From Helicobacteraceae bacterium (GTDB lineage: Bacteria > Campylobacterota > Campylobacteria > Campylobacterales > Helicobacteraceae), in NCBI GenBank assembly GCA_900766555.1, contig CAAFVR010000003.1, forward strand, positions 1 to 31,847: 31,847 nt of DNA, in the 5' to 3' direction. The position numbers were made by a program, and so were the translations under genes. This document shows positions 1 through 8,119 of this stretch, piece by piece; within the stretch, counting starts at the first letter, position 1, and each line of letters opens with the position of its first letter. A model generated the notes under the pieces. It did no database searches and had not been told where the DNA came from. It saw only the letters and a list, made by a program, of their open reading frames with translations.

Positions 1-301
1 ATTGTGTGTAGCCGTTAAATTGATAGTTATATTTTAGCTCGCCATTATCAGATCTTTCTTGTTCTGGTATTAATATAGGTAGCAAATTATTTTTAACGTC
101 GTTGGATAGGTCAAAATCATTATTTTCAGCAGCTTTTGCGGCGGCAGCGGCAGCTAAATTAAGTGAGAATAAAAGTGCTAGCGAAAGTGTTGTTTTAGCT
201 ATTTTAGTAGGCTTAGCGGATCTAGTTATTTTAGAGTCGGGAGAAAGCATTGCCCCCCCCCCCCCGTATTTAGTTGAATTTAATTGGATATTGGATTTCA
301 A
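1..301 (-). CDS. Putative phase-variable secreted/surface protein, N-terminal part
   Basis: Reading leftward from a TTG at 301-299, the frame stays open to the window edge. The TTG has a good ribosome site (AAGGA, six bases upstream). The frame passes through a run of 13 G, which encodes glycines at residues 13-16, then reaches an in-frame ATG at 250. After that ATG come basic residues (KITRSAKPTKIAK), a hydrophobic stretch (TLSLALLFSLNLA) and an alanine-rich segment (AAAAAAKAAEN), which resembles an extended signal peptide. The mature part begins near NNDFDLSNDVKNN. Extended basic signal peptides are known from autotransporters and other large surface proteins, so an outer-membrane or secreted product is inferred; the functional domain lies outside the window. 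With 13 G the TTG start is in frame with the signal peptide (ON). Losing or gaining one G would break that frame, although the ATG at 250 lies beyond the tract and could still initiate. A possible -10 (TACAAT) lies at 333-328, 76 bases or less from the tRNA gene. The product family is unknown. Confidence 0.6.
   Translation of the reverse strand, partial: MKSNIQLNSTKYGGGGAMLSPDSKITRSAKPTKIAKTTLSLALLFSLNLAAAAAAKAAENNDFDLSNDVKNNLLPILIPEQERSDNGELKYNYQFNGYTQ
253..265. repeat. Homopolymeric C13 tract (G13 on the coding strand)
   Basis: There are thirteen consecutive C on the plus strand, equal to G13 in the minus-strand gene beginning at 301. Poly-G tracts of about 8-14 bases are the standard slipped-strand phase-variation element of Campylobacter surface genes. 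Here the tract lies between a TTG start with a strong ribosome site and an in-frame ATG. Length changes could therefore switch the upstream start on or off, or alter spacing for the downstream one. The exact length may vary between cells and is also prone to sequencing error. Confidence 0.93.
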
Positions 302-376
302 GAAATGTCCTTAAATAGAATTGGGACATTGTAGTGGGTTAAAGTTATTTAACATTAAATGAAATTATAGAAATTA

Positions 377-452
<76 letters not shown>

Positions 453-511
453 AAAATTCAAATCCCCCCTGTGGCGGCGCCCCTGGATGATGTGGGTAAA
501 AAGGGAGAGCT

Positions 512-522
512 ATTTTATCATA
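512..522 (-). promoter_or_regulatory. Possible -10 region for tRNA-Ala
   Basis: The minus strand reads TATGATAAAAT, close to the extended sigma-70 -10 of Campylobacter, which usually lacks a clear -35. It lies about 60 bases before the tRNA 5' end and just after the flgG stop. This is a motif match only. Confidence 0.3.
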
Positions 523-533
523 TTTATAGAGGA

Positions 534-1319
534 TTAGCGTTTTAGGCCATTTATGATTTGTAGCATCGAATCGGCCGTTTGAATTGATTTTGAGTTGGCT
601 TCATAGGCTCGTTGGCCCGTGATTAGATCTGTCATTTCTTCGACTAAACGGACATTGCTAAGTTCTAAAAAGCCCTGTTTAATTGAACCTAGACCATTTT
701 CAGTTGCTATGCCTACAAAGGCTGCTCCACTGGCATTTGTGGCTTGGTAGAGATTATTGCCAAGTGGGTGCAGGCCGGTTGGATTGGTAAAGCTAGCTAT
801 TTGGATCTGGCCTATGACTTGGCTTTGGCCATCAGCTTGAACGGATGAAACTGTGCCGTCAGATCCGATGTTGAATTGCACCGCGTCTTGTGGGATTGTG
901 ATTTGTGGGTTTAGTAAATAACCTTCGCTTGTTACGATATTGCCGTTGTCATCGAGTTTGAAATTGCCAGATCTGGTGTAGGCTGTTTGGCCATTTGGAA
1001 GTTGGATTTCAAAAAAGCCTTTGCCCGTTATGGCTAGATCAAGATTATTTTCTGTTTCTTTTAGGCTGCCTTGTGAGAATAATTTATTTATGCCGCCTGG
1101 ACTTACGCCAAGACCTACGGCCATGCCAGTTGGCGAGATCGTATTTTCGCTCGTGGCCGTGCCGGCATGTTGCAGCGTTTGATAGAAAAGATCGTTAAAT
1201 TCTGTACGTTGCTTTTTATAGGCCGTGGTATTTACATTCGCAATATTATTTGAGATCGTATCGATATTTAGCTGCTGGCCTAACATGCCCGTTGTGGCCG
1301 TATAAATTGCTCTCATCAT
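534..1319 (-). CDS. flgG: Flagellar distal rod protein FlgG
   Basis: This 261-residue protein has the length usual for FlgG, a structural subunit of the distal rod that carries torque across the periplasm. The N-terminus (MMRAIYTATTGMLGQQ, then ISNNIANVNTTAYKK) is the classic rod/hook helix with the SNNxANxNTxGYK signature. The middle has the FlgG core (LDLAITGKGFFEI, YTRSGNF). The C-terminal helix (LSNVRLVEEMTDLITGQRAYEANSK, continuing to ADSMLQIINGLKR) is the FlgG-specific coiled-coil end. The first ATG (1319) is preferred because AAGG lies seven bases upstream. It follows gpsA by 46 bases. flgF, often its neighbour in Campylobacter, is about 13 kb away on the other strand. A degenerate sigma-54 site precedes it. 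Confidence 0.95.
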   Translation of the reverse strand: MMRAIYTATTGMLGQQLNIDTISNNIANVNTTAYKKQRTEFNDLFYQTLQHAGTATSENTISPTGMAVGLGVSPGGINKLFSQGSLKETENNLDLAITGKGFFEIQLPNGQTAYTRSGNFKLDDNGNIVTSEGYLLNPQITIPQDAVQFNIGSDGTVSSVQADGQSQVIGQIQIASFTNPTGLHPLGNNLYQATNASGAAFVGIATENGLGSIKQGFLELSNVRLVEEMTDLITGQRAYEANSKSIQTADSMLQIINGLKR

Positions 1320-1351
1320 ATTTTTGCCTTAAATTTATATAATGAACAATA

Positions 1352-1368
1352 AAGCAAAAAGTATTCTA
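1352..1368 (-). promoter_or_regulatory. Degenerate sigma-54 promoter candidate for flgG
   Basis: On the minus strand the sequence TAGAATACTTTTTGCTT has a strong -12 element (TTTTTGCTT). At the correct 10-base spacing the -24 element reads AG instead of GG. Rod genes of Campylobacter are commonly RpoN/FlgR-controlled, so the match is suggestive, but the -24 G change weakens it. It overlaps the 3' end of gpsA. Confidence 0.4.
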
Positions 1369-2292
1369 GCTAGTCATTAATGTTTGCAGGCTATTTTTTG
1401 GCGAACTTTTGGCATTTAATATCTTCCAGACTTCGCTTACAATTGGAGTATAAAGCGAATTTTCTTTGGCTAGATCGTATATGGCAAAAGTTGTTTTTAC
1501 GCCCTCGGCCACTTCGCCTAAATCTTCTAAAATAGCCTCAAGTGGGAGTTCTTTTGCGAGCCCGATGCCGACACGATAATTGCGCGACAAAATGCTACTA
1601 GCGCTTAAAAATAGATCTCCAGCGCCAGAAAGGCCCCAAAAAGTGGCCATTTTTGCGCCATAAAATTGGCCAAATCTAGCCATTTCATTAAGTCCGCGCG
1701 AGAGGAGGGCGGCCCTTGCGTTATTACCAAGAGTTAATCCATCGCAGATCCCACAAGCTATTGCTAGGACATTTTTGTATGCGCCAGCGATTTGTGCGCC
1801 TAAGATGTCATCGCAGACATATGTTTTAATGAAATTTGGCATAGCATTTGCAAATTCTTTGGCGATATTTTGGGAGATTTCGCCCTCATGAGTGTGGATA
1901 TTTAGCGCGCAGGGCAGGGCGCTTAGGACCTCTTTTGCAAAGCTAGGGCCAGCTAAGAAGCATAAATTTGCCTCATCTATGAAGTCTTTTGTGATGTCGC
2001 CTACAAAGCGCTTTAAATTTACATCAATGCCTTTTGAGGCTAATAAGAGCTTTGTATTTTTTGGCAAATTTGCGCCACTTAGCCATTCAAAAAGTGCACT
2101 TGAGGCGATAGCGCATACGCTTAGATCCGATGTGAGGGCGTCTTTTAGCGTAACTTGAGAAATATTTTGATGCTTTTTTGTGAAATCTGATAAATCTTTG
2201 CGAGAAACTATATAGATGCGATTATTTTGAGATAGCGCGTATGCGAGCGCGCGCCCCCAAGCGCCACCGCCAAAAATTGTAATAGTTTTCAT
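1366..2292 (-). CDS. gpsA: Glycerol-3-phosphate dehydrogenase [NAD(P)+]
   Basis: This enzyme reduces dihydroxyacetone phosphate to sn-glycerol 3-phosphate for phospholipid synthesis, in the cytosol. From the ATG at 2292 it is 308 residues, a little shorter than the common 330. The N-terminal Rossmann motif is FGGGAWGRALA (residues 7-17). LAGPSFAKEV and GAYKNVLAIACGICDG contain the substrate-binding region and the catalytic lysine. NNARAALLSRGLNEMARFG and VAEGVKTT are typical of the C-terminal helical domain. A longer reading from 2328 is open, but 2292 is chosen because homologues begin right at MKxITIFGxGxWG and AGAGAAGC sits before this ATG. It diverges from uppS with a 76-base gap. Confidence 0.95.
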   Translation of the reverse strand: MKTITIFGGGAWGRALAYALSQNNRIYIVSRKDLSDFTKKHQNISQVTLKDALTSDLSVCAIASSALFEWLSGANLPKNTKLLLASKGIDVNLKRFVGDITKDFIDEANLCFLAGPSFAKEVLSALPCALNIHTHEGEISQNIAKEFANAMPNFIKTYVCDDILGAQIAGAYKNVLAIACGICDGLTLGNNARAALLSRGLNEMARFGQFYGAKMATFWGLSGAGDLFLSASSILSRNYRVGIGLAKELPLEAILEDLGEVAEGVKTTFAIYDLAKENSLYTPIVSEVWKILNAKSSPKNSLQTLMTS

Positions 2293-2368
2293 AGCTTCTC
2301 TTTGTTTTAAGCTTATGATTTTAAGCAAAAATGTTTTAAAATTTCATGAATTTTAAAAAAGCAGGCTG

Positions 2369-3055
2369 ATGAATCAACTTTTGCATCTTGCAATCATTAT
2401 GGATGGTAACAGAAGGTGGGCAAAAGCACAGAATCTAAGTGCGTATAAAGGTTATCAGGCTGGAGCGGACGCGGTGCGAGAAGTCACCATATTTTGTGCG
2501 AAAAAATCGGTGAAATATCTGACATTGTATGCATTTTCGACAGAGAATTGGAAGCGGAAGAAAAGTGAAGTTGATTTTCTAATGCGCCTTTTGTCGCGAT
2601 ATTTAAAAAGCGAGCGCGAGACATATTTGCGACATAACATCAGATTTAAGGCGATTGGCGATATCTCATTTTTTAGCAATAGCTTGAAAGATAGCATAAG
2701 AGATTTAGAGCAAATAACGGCGCAAAATGAGGCGTTAACGCAGGTTTTGGCGCTAAATTATGGCAGCAGAGATGAGATTTCGCGTGCATTTTTAAAAATG
2801 CTGCCAAGTGATGCCTCAAAAACGCCAGCGCAAATAACAGAGCAAATCACAAAAAGTTTGGATACTTGCTTTATGCCCGAGGTAGATCTGCTAATTCGAA
2901 CTGGCGGCGAACAGCGACTCTCAAATTTTTTGCTATGGCAGAGTAGTTATGCGGAGCTGGCATTTTCAAAAAGTCTTTGGCCAGATTTTAGCACGCAAGA
3001 ATTGGGCGAATTGATAGATAGCTTCCAGCTCAAAGATAGACGATTTGGGATATAG
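2369..3055 (+). CDS. uppS: Undecaprenyl diphosphate synthase (cis-prenyltransferase)
   Basis: It condenses farnesyl diphosphate with eight isopentenyl diphosphates to make the C55 lipid carrier used for peptidoglycan, LPS and N-glycan assembly. The protein is 228 residues, typical of the family. The motif MDGNRRWA (residues 11-18) carries the catalytic Asp12. LTLYAFSTENWKR, ALNYGSRDEI and DLLIRTGGEQRLSNFLLWQ follow in the expected order, and it ends LKDRRFGI, matching the usual RRFG C-terminus. The ribosome site is weak (GCAGG a few bases upstream). It is followed by 272 bases without a gene. Confidence 0.96.
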   Translation: MNQLLHLAIIMDGNRRWAKAQNLSAYKGYQAGADAVREVTIFCAKKSVKYLTLYAFSTENWKRKKSEVDFLMRLLSRYLKSERETYLRHNIRFKAIGDISFFSNSLKDSIRDLEQITAQNEALTQVLALNYGSRDEISRAFLKMLPSDASKTPAQITEQITKSLDTCFMPEVDLLIRTGGEQRLSNFLLWQSSYAELAFSKSLWPDFSTQELGELIDSFQLKDRRFGI

Positions 3056-3281
3056 GGGATTTTGTTATCGCTTTTTGGTTCTCTGAATCTTGAGCTTGTT
3101 TGGTTTGGATAATCTACATTTTTGGGTTATGAGTTTTGTGGGAGATATAAATATCCAGTGAAAATTGATGTTTTCATAACTAAATTTCAGATGCTATTTA
3201 TATTAAATGAATAAATAGTGCAGAATAACTGTGTCGTCTGATTTTGCTGTAGCTTATCTCTTTTGTGTTTTGAATTATTTT

Positions 3282-3307
3282 GCAAGCTTGCCTCGCGATT
3301 GCGCGGG
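3282..3307. other. Adjacent palindrome and hairpin between convergent genes
   Basis: The 272-base gap between convergent uppS and the ABC ATPase gene contains no reading frame I can support. Near its right end is a perfect palindrome, GCAAGCTTGC (3282-3291), directly followed by a stem of about six pairs (CTCGCG with CGCGGG, 3292-3307). Neither strand has a good T run after it, so a bidirectional transcription end is possible but unproven. Confidence 0.35.
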
Positions 3308-3327
3308 ATATCTTTTGAGATGGCAAA

Positions 3328-4077
3328 TTAGCGATAGGAGATTTTTTCTAAGAAACTTTTTGTGAGTTCATGTTTTGGGGATTTGAAAATATCTCCTGGG
3401 GCGCCGGATTCAACGATTTTGCCATGTTGCATCATTAAAACTAGATCTGCAACATCTGCGGCAAAGCGGATCTGGTGGGTTACGATAACCATTGTTTGGC
3501 CAGCTTTTGCAAGCGTTTTCATAACATTTAACACTTCATAAACGAGCTCTGGATCTAGCGCGGCTGTGGGTTCATCAAAAAGCATGAGTGCTGGCTTCAT
3601 AGCGAGTGCGCGAGCGATGCCGACCCTCTGCTGCTGCCCGCCGGATAATTGATGCGGATACAGATCTGATTTATCCGCTAGCCCTACTTTGTCTAACAGA
3701 TCTAGCGCTATTGATTTGGCTTTATTTTCCGGCTGTTTTAGGACGATTTGGAGGCCTTCGGTTATATTTTGCAATGCCGTTTTATGCGGGAAAAGATTGT
3801 ATTGCTGAAAAACCATGCCAGTTTTGCGGCGGAGTTGCAAAATCTTTTTCTCGCTTGGATTTTTACTAAAATCAATTTCAAGACGCTTATTATCATTAAA
3901 TATTATCTTGCCCTGCTTTGGCATTTCAAGCGCATTTAAGCAGCGCAAAAAGGTCGTCTTGCCAGATCCGCTAGCCCCTAAGATCACGACTACTTGGCCG
4001 CGTTTGATCTCAAGATCTATGCCCTTTAGCACATCTGTGGTGCCAAAACTTTTATGTATATTTTGTATGCTAATCAT
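3328..4077 (-). CDS. Polar amino acid (probably cystine) ABC transporter, ATP-binding protein
   Basis: This is the 249-residue ATPase that powers import by the two preceding genes. Walker A is GASGSGKT (residues 34-41), the Q-loop is VFQQYNLFPHKT, the signature is LSGGQQQR (144-151), Walker B is ALMLFDEP (163-170) and the switch histidine lies in VIVTHQ. The layout is that of the GlnQ/TcyC/HisP amino acid family. The start overlaps the permease stop by four bases (ATGA), indicating translational coupling. Cystine is inferred from the binding protein, not from this subunit. Confidence 0.93.
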   Translation of the reverse strand: MISIQNIHKSFGTTDVLKGIDLEIKRGQVVVILGASGSGKTTFLRCLNALEMPKQGKIIFNDNKRLEIDFSKNPSEKKILQLRRKTGMVFQQYNLFPHKTALQNITEGLQIVLKQPENKAKSIALDLLDKVGLADKSDLYPHQLSGGQQQRVGIARALAMKPALMLFDEPTAALDPELVYEVLNVMKTLAKAGQTMVIVTHQIRFAADVADLVLMMQHGKIVESGAPGDIFKSPKHELTKSFLEKISYR

Positions 4078-4790
4078 GGTTTTGCCACATGTTTACTAAC
4101 TCGCGCTTCGATGTAATCTTGCGCAAAAAACATTACAAAACAAAATGCCCAATAAATAAGCCCCGCTTCAATATAGACTGGCAAAAAGTCATAACTCATA
4201 TTTGCAATTTGTTGGGCCACTCTAAAAAGCTCTGTTATTGTGACAACTGAGGCTAGCGATGTTTCTTTAAATAGGCTTATAAAAATATTTGATAAGGGCG
4301 GAATGGCCGTTCTTGAGGCTTGCGGGATAATAATGCGCCAAAATGTCTGCATATATGTCATGCCGATACTAAAACCCGCCTCCCACTGGCCCTTTGGGAT
4401 TGATAAAATAGCAGATCTGATGCTCTCACTTGCGTATGCTCCGACATTTAGCGAGAAGGCCACAATCGCAGTTGGCAACGGATCTAGGAATATTCCAATA
4501 GCTGGCAAGCCATAAAATACGACCATGATTTGCACCAAAATTGGCGTTCCGCGTATAGCTGAGACATAAAAGCGCACTATGAAAAATAGGCCCTTAGAAA
4601 TGGCTCCTTTTTTTGGCGAGATCCGCACTAGTGCCACTAAAATGGCGATAAAAAGCCCAAAAATGAAGCTAATAATAGCAAGCGGGATAGAATACATAAA
4701 TCCAGCTTTAAGCATTGGTATAAACGCACTAATAACTAATTCTGCGCGCCGCTCATCCATAAAGGGGAGCTGTGATAACAGCTCTATCAT
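4074..4790 (-). CDS. Polar amino acid (probably cystine) ABC transporter, permease
   Basis: This 238-residue inner-membrane protein has about five hydrophobic segments. RGTPILVQIMVVFYGLP is the family signature, and the EAA loop EAGFSIGMTYMQTFWRIIIPQA contacts the ATPase. The sequence SIPKGQWEAGFSIGM is typical of the HisM/TcyB polar amino acid group. A single permease gene implies a homodimeric channel. It overlaps the upstream binding-protein gene by one base and the ATPase gene by four. Confidence 0.92.
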   Translation of the reverse strand: MIELLSQLPFMDERRAELVISAFIPMLKAGFMYSIPLAIISFIFGLFIAILVALVRISPKKGAISKGLFFIVRFYVSAIRGTPILVQIMVVFYGLPAIGIFLDPLPTAIVAFSLNVGAYASESIRSAILSIPKGQWEAGFSIGMTYMQTFWRIIIPQASRTAIPPLSNIFISLFKETSLASVVTITELFRVAQQIANMSYDFLPVYIEAGLIYWAFCFVMFFAQDYIEARVSKHVAKP

Positions 4791-5620
4791 TATTTAGAAG
4801 TGCTAATGTCAGCGCCAAAGAACTTGATGCCAAGTTCTTTTAATTTGCCCTCTTTTTTAAGCTCAACTATAGCTTGGCTTATTTTGTCTAGCGCTTCTTT
4901 GTTTCCTTTATTTACTGTGATACCAGCGCCTAATATTTTGCCCGTTTCACCAGAACTGCGCCATGCGACTTTGAGGCCTGAATTTGGGTTCTTTTTTAAA
5001 TAATCTAAAAGAGCTAGCGAATCATTGAAAGTAAAATCAGCTCGATTTTGCTTAACTAATTCTAGTGCTTGAGCCATGCCATCAACTGGCACGACTTCTG
5101 CGTCATTTTTGCGCGCGAGCTCGCCATATTGTGAACTCAGCGTTTGAGCACTTTTTAGCCCTTTAATGTCGCTTAGACTTGATATGCGATTATCACCTAC
5201 TCTGTTTAAAATCATAGGCCCAGAATAGCTATAAGGCTCGCTTTTATCAAATGTGGCTTGGCGCTCTGGATTATTTAGCGCAACTTGATTTGCGACCATG
5301 TCAAAGCGACCGGATTTAAGCCCAGCTAGCATTGAATCCCAATTTGTTTCTTTGAACTCGACTTTGACGCCTAATTTTTCGGCCACTAAGCGTACGACTT
5401 CAACGTCATATCCGGTTAATTTGCCACTTTCGTCATGATAAGTAAAAGGCGCATAAGTCCCCTCTGTGCCCACGGTTATTGTGCCTTTATTTTCGATTCT
5501 TGTTAATAATGAGCTATCTTTTTGCGCGCTTGGTTCATTGCTGCAAGCTGCTAAAAAGATGCCCGTAATTGCTATAAAAATGTATTTTAATTGATTTGTA
5601 AAGAAATATTTTTTAATCAT
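4790..5620 (-). CDS. Amino acid ABC transporter substrate-binding lipoprotein, cystine-type
   Basis: This 276-residue periplasmic receptor is first in the importer operon. A basic N-terminus, a hydrophobic core and the lipobox FLAAC (Cys26) indicate a lipoprotein. The mature protein is a type II binding fold: ITVGTEGTYAPFTYHD, GKLTGYDVEV, FKETNWDSMLAGLKSGRFD, NNPERQATFDKSEPYSYSG. This pattern closely follows what I recall of cystine-binding proteins of Neisseria and TcyA/TcyJ-like receptors; CjaA of C. jejuni is a more general relative. Substrate is an inference. AAGGA lies six bases before the ATG. The gene and its flanks (about 4625-5871) contain no GATC, unlike the rest of the window. Confidence 0.88.
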   Translation of the reverse strand: MIKKYFFTNQLKYIFIAITGIFLAACSNEPSAQKDSSLLTRIENKGTITVGTEGTYAPFTYHDESGKLTGYDVEVVRLVAEKLGVKVEFKETNWDSMLAGLKSGRFDMVANQVALNNPERQATFDKSEPYSYSGPMILNRVGDNRISSLSDIKGLKSAQTLSSQYGELARKNDAEVVPVDGMAQALELVKQNRADFTFNDSLALLDYLKKNPNSGLKVAWRSSGETGKILGAGITVNKGNKEALDKISQAIVELKKEGKLKELGIKFFGADISTSK

Positions 5621-5766
5621 TTTGCATCCTTTTGTAACGATTTTTAAATTTTTATTTTAATAGAATTTTATTTACTTAAATAATTAATCTAAATATGCTT
5701 TATTTGTTTTGTGTATTTGTAACATTTTCATTACGTTTTATGCGTTTTTTTAAGTATTAAGGATTA
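5621..5766. promoter_or_regulatory. Divergent promoter region, importer versus maltose operon
   Basis: These 146 very AT-rich bases separate the divergent importer and maltose operons and must hold both promoters. Candidate -10 boxes are TAAAAT on the minus strand (in CTATTAAAAT, near 5665-5656) and TATGCT on the plus strand (about 5694-5699). I see no clear repressor operator. Confidence 0.3.
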
Positions 5767-7107
5767 ATGATGAAAAAACTCCCCTCTTTGCCAATTTCTA
5801 CCATATGGATGCTTAGCTTTGGATTCTTGGGCATTCAGATGGCTTTTTCGCTCCAGAGCTCACAAATGAGCCGGATCTTTGCCACGCTTGGCGCAGATCC
5901 GCATAGCTTTGGCTGGTTTTTCCTTTTGCCACCTTTGGCGGGATTAATAGTGCAGCCAATTGTGGGTTATTTCTCAGATAAAACATGGCTACCAAAGCTT
6001 GGCGGGCGCAGGCTTCCATATCTGATCTATGGCGCGATAATTGCGGCAATTGTGATGATTTTGCTGCCAAATTCTGGCGGTCTTGGGCTAGCTTATGCAA
6101 ATGCGCTACTTTTTGGCGCGCTTATGATAGCCCTACTTGATGTTAGCTCAAATATGGCCATGCAACCATTTAAAATGATGGTAGGCGATATGGTTAATAA
6201 AACGCAAAAGGGCTATGCTTATGGGATACAGAGCTTTTTTACAAATACGGGTGCTGTGGTAGCGAGTGTGCTGCCTTTTGTTTTTGCCTATATTGGGCTT
6301 GCAAATACCGCGCCAAAGGGTATTGTGCCGCAAACTGTGGTTGTGGCCTTTTATGTGGGTGCTGGACTTTTGATACTTACAAGCGCATTAACGGTGATAA
6401 AAGTTAAAGAATATGACCCGCCAACATATGCTAAATATCACAATCTTAAGGAAGTTAAGCCCAAAAATAGCCCATCTTTTATAACGCTTTTGGCAAATGC
6501 TCCGCGCGAATTTTGGACCATTAGTTTGGTGCAATTTTTCTGCTGGTTTGACTTTCAATATCTTTGGACTTATACAACTGGCGGGATCGCGCAAAATGTG
6601 TGGAATACGCAAGATCCGACCCAAAGTGCATATCAAGAGGCTGGAAATTGGTTTGGCGTACTAAGCGCTGTACAGGGGATTAGCGCTGTGATATGCTCTT
6701 TTGTGCTAGCCAAAATATCAAATGAAAAGCATAAGATCGCTTATTTTGTGACGCTGCTTTTAGGAGCGATTGGCTTTTTGAGCATATATTTATTTACAAA
6801 TGCCAATGCACTTATTTTGTCTTTTATATTAATTGGTATTTGTTGGGCTGGGATAATTACTTATCCGCTAACATTTGTTACAAATGCGCTTCAAGATAGT
6901 TCTAAGGGCGCAAATATGGGCACATATCTTGGGTTATTTAACGGATCTATCTGCTTGCCACAAATTGCCGCTTCGCTTTTATCTTTTGTTATTTTTCCAG
7001 CCCTTGGGAGTTCGCAAATTAATATGATGCTAATTTCAGCGCTAGCACTTTTGCTTGGATCTTTGAGTGTATTTTTAATCAAAAATAGCTATAAAAATGC
7101 AAACTAA
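5767..7107 (+). CDS. MFS sugar permease, SLC45/GPH-like, probable maltose transporter
   Basis: This 446-residue inner-membrane protein has about 12 hydrophobic segments. GYFSDKTWLPKLGGRRLPYLIYG after TM2 matches the RxGRRRPYI loop of the sucrose/maltose H+ symporter group (SUT/SLC45) found beside glycosidase genes in Bacteroides and Caulobacter. LLDVSSNMAMQPFKMMVGDMV fits TM4 and the following loop of that family. It heads an operon with maltose phosphorylase, hence the maltose (or related alpha-glucoside) assignment. The start has two ATGs. AAGGA is three bases before the first and six before the second (5770), so the second may be the true start. Its last codons overlap the epimerase start by 11 bases. 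Confidence 0.8.
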   Translation: MMKKLPSLPISTIWMLSFGFLGIQMAFSLQSSQMSRIFATLGADPHSFGWFFLLPPLAGLIVQPIVGYFSDKTWLPKLGGRRLPYLIYGAIIAAIVMILLPNSGGLGLAYANALLFGALMIALLDVSSNMAMQPFKMMVGDMVNKTQKGYAYGIQSFFTNTGAVVASVLPFVFAYIGLANTAPKGIVPQTVVVAFYVGAGLLILTSALTVIKVKEYDPPTYAKYHNLKEVKPKNSPSFITLLANAPREFWTISLVQFFCWFDFQYLWTYTTGGIAQNVWNTQDPTQSAYQEAGNWFGVLSAVQGISAVICSFVLAKISNEKHKIAYFVTLLLGAIGFLSIYLFTNANALILSFILIGICWAGIITYPLTFVTNALQDSSKGANMGTYLGLFNGSICLPQIAASLLSFVIFPALGSSQINMMLISALALLLGSLSVFLIKNSYKNAN

Positions 7108-8119
7108 AAAAACCCAAAAAGCCAAGGAAATTGGAGGAATTGGCGAAATTGGAGGAATTGGAGAAACCAAAGATTTAATAGATTTCGGAGGAGGAGTTAG
7201 TGCATTTTATTTAGAGAATGAGCAAAAAACGCAAATTTGCATACTTAGCTTTGCTGGAATAATCCATGAATTTAAGATTTTTAATAATGGCAAATGGAGA
7301 AATTTTGTAGCAAATCTAGATAGCTTTTCTGAATATTTAAAAAATCCATATCAGGTAAATAAACAAATTGGTCGCGTATCAAGTCGGATAGAAAATGCTA
7401 GATTTAATATTGATGGCGTAGAATATAAATTAGAGGCAAATGATGGTGCGCATTGTTTGCATGGCGGGAGTTTTGGGCTCGGATATCGACATTTTGAAGC
7501 GCGTTTTATAAGCAAAAAAAAGCTAATTTTGCAAACTACAATAACAGAGGGCGAGGATAATTTCCCAGGCACATTAAAGCTTACAATAATATATGAGCTA
7601 GATAATGATAATAGGCTTGATATTACCTATATCGCGCATCAATTGCTGAAAGATGGTATTTTTGATCCCACGATGCATATTTATTGGAAAATGGATTTTG
7701 AAAGCACAGCAGTTAAATTAAAAGATGCCTTGCCTATCAATACAGATGAATCTAAAATCCCCCTACCCGGTCCATCTCTTGCGGGGGCGCTTTGCGAGGA
7801 TATCAGATCGGATCTGAAGCAAAGATTATGTGATATGTTAGAAGATGGCAAGTTAGATGCGATATATAAAATAAAGCCTAGTTTATGTGAGCCTGTAGCT
7901 GTAATTGATGACAAAGATAAAGAGATAAAAATTTTTAGCTCAAGAGATGCGCTAATACTTTTTGGCGCAAATGTGCATAATGGCGAGTTAAATGCTTTAG
8001 CCACAGAACCTCAAAGTATCCCAAATGCGATAAATAACAAATTAAGTGACATATCAATCAAAAAAGATGAAATCAAAATCTACAAAATGGGATTTCAAAT
8101 AAAAGCAAAGGATAGGTAA
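7097..8119 (+). CDS. Aldose 1-epimerase (mutarotase), GalM-like
   Basis: It interconverts alpha and beta anomers of free hexoses. Here it probably acts on glucose released by the phosphorylase. The protein is 340 residues. GRVSSRIENARF (Arg97) matches the substrate arginine region, HCLHGG gives His122, TMHIYW gives His194 (usually TNH) and ALATEPQSIPNAIN gives the catalytic base Glu304. The family fold is a cytosolic beta-sandwich. The first 25 residues (KKTQKAKEIGGIGEIGGIGE) are low-complexity and not part of the normal fold. They come from a duplicated 18-base unit, and a later start is possible. The gene overlaps the permease by 11 bases and the next start by one base (TAATG). Confidence 0.88.
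   Translation: MQTKKTQKAKEIGGIGEIGGIGETKDLIDFGGGVSAFYLENEQKTQICILSFAGIIHEFKIFNNGKWRNFVANLDSFSEYLKNPYQVNKQIGRVSSRIENARFNIDGVEYKLEANDGAHCLHGGSFGLGYRHFEARFISKKKLILQTTITEGEDNFPGTLKLTIIYELDNDNRLDITYIAHQLLKDGIFDPTMHIYWKMDFESTAVKLKDALPINTDESKIPLPGPSLAGALCEDIRSDLKQRLCDMLEDGKLDAIYKIKPSLCEPVAVIDDKDKEIKIFSSRDALILFGANVHNGELNALATEPQSIPNAINNKLSDISIKKDEIKIYKMGFQIKAKDR
7127..7162 (+). repeat. Tandem 18-bp duplication in the epimerase N-terminus
   Basis: Two copies of GAAATTGGAGGAATTGGM lie head to tail at 7127-7144 and 7145-7162, differing only in the last base. They encode EIGGIG twice in the low-complexity N-terminus of the aldose epimerase. The unit contains GGAGG, which resembles a ribosome-binding sequence. 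Confidence 0.9.

Noticed and set aside
102..314. Plus-strand open frame starting near 102
   Set aside because: It lies opposite the signal-peptide gene, runs through the homopolymer tract and has no ribosome site; the minus-strand frame has protein-like features and a proper start.
3056..3327. Gap after uppS searched for a small gene or RNA
   Set aside because: No tRNA-like fold, no ribosome site with an extended frame; only a palindrome and a hairpin at the right end.
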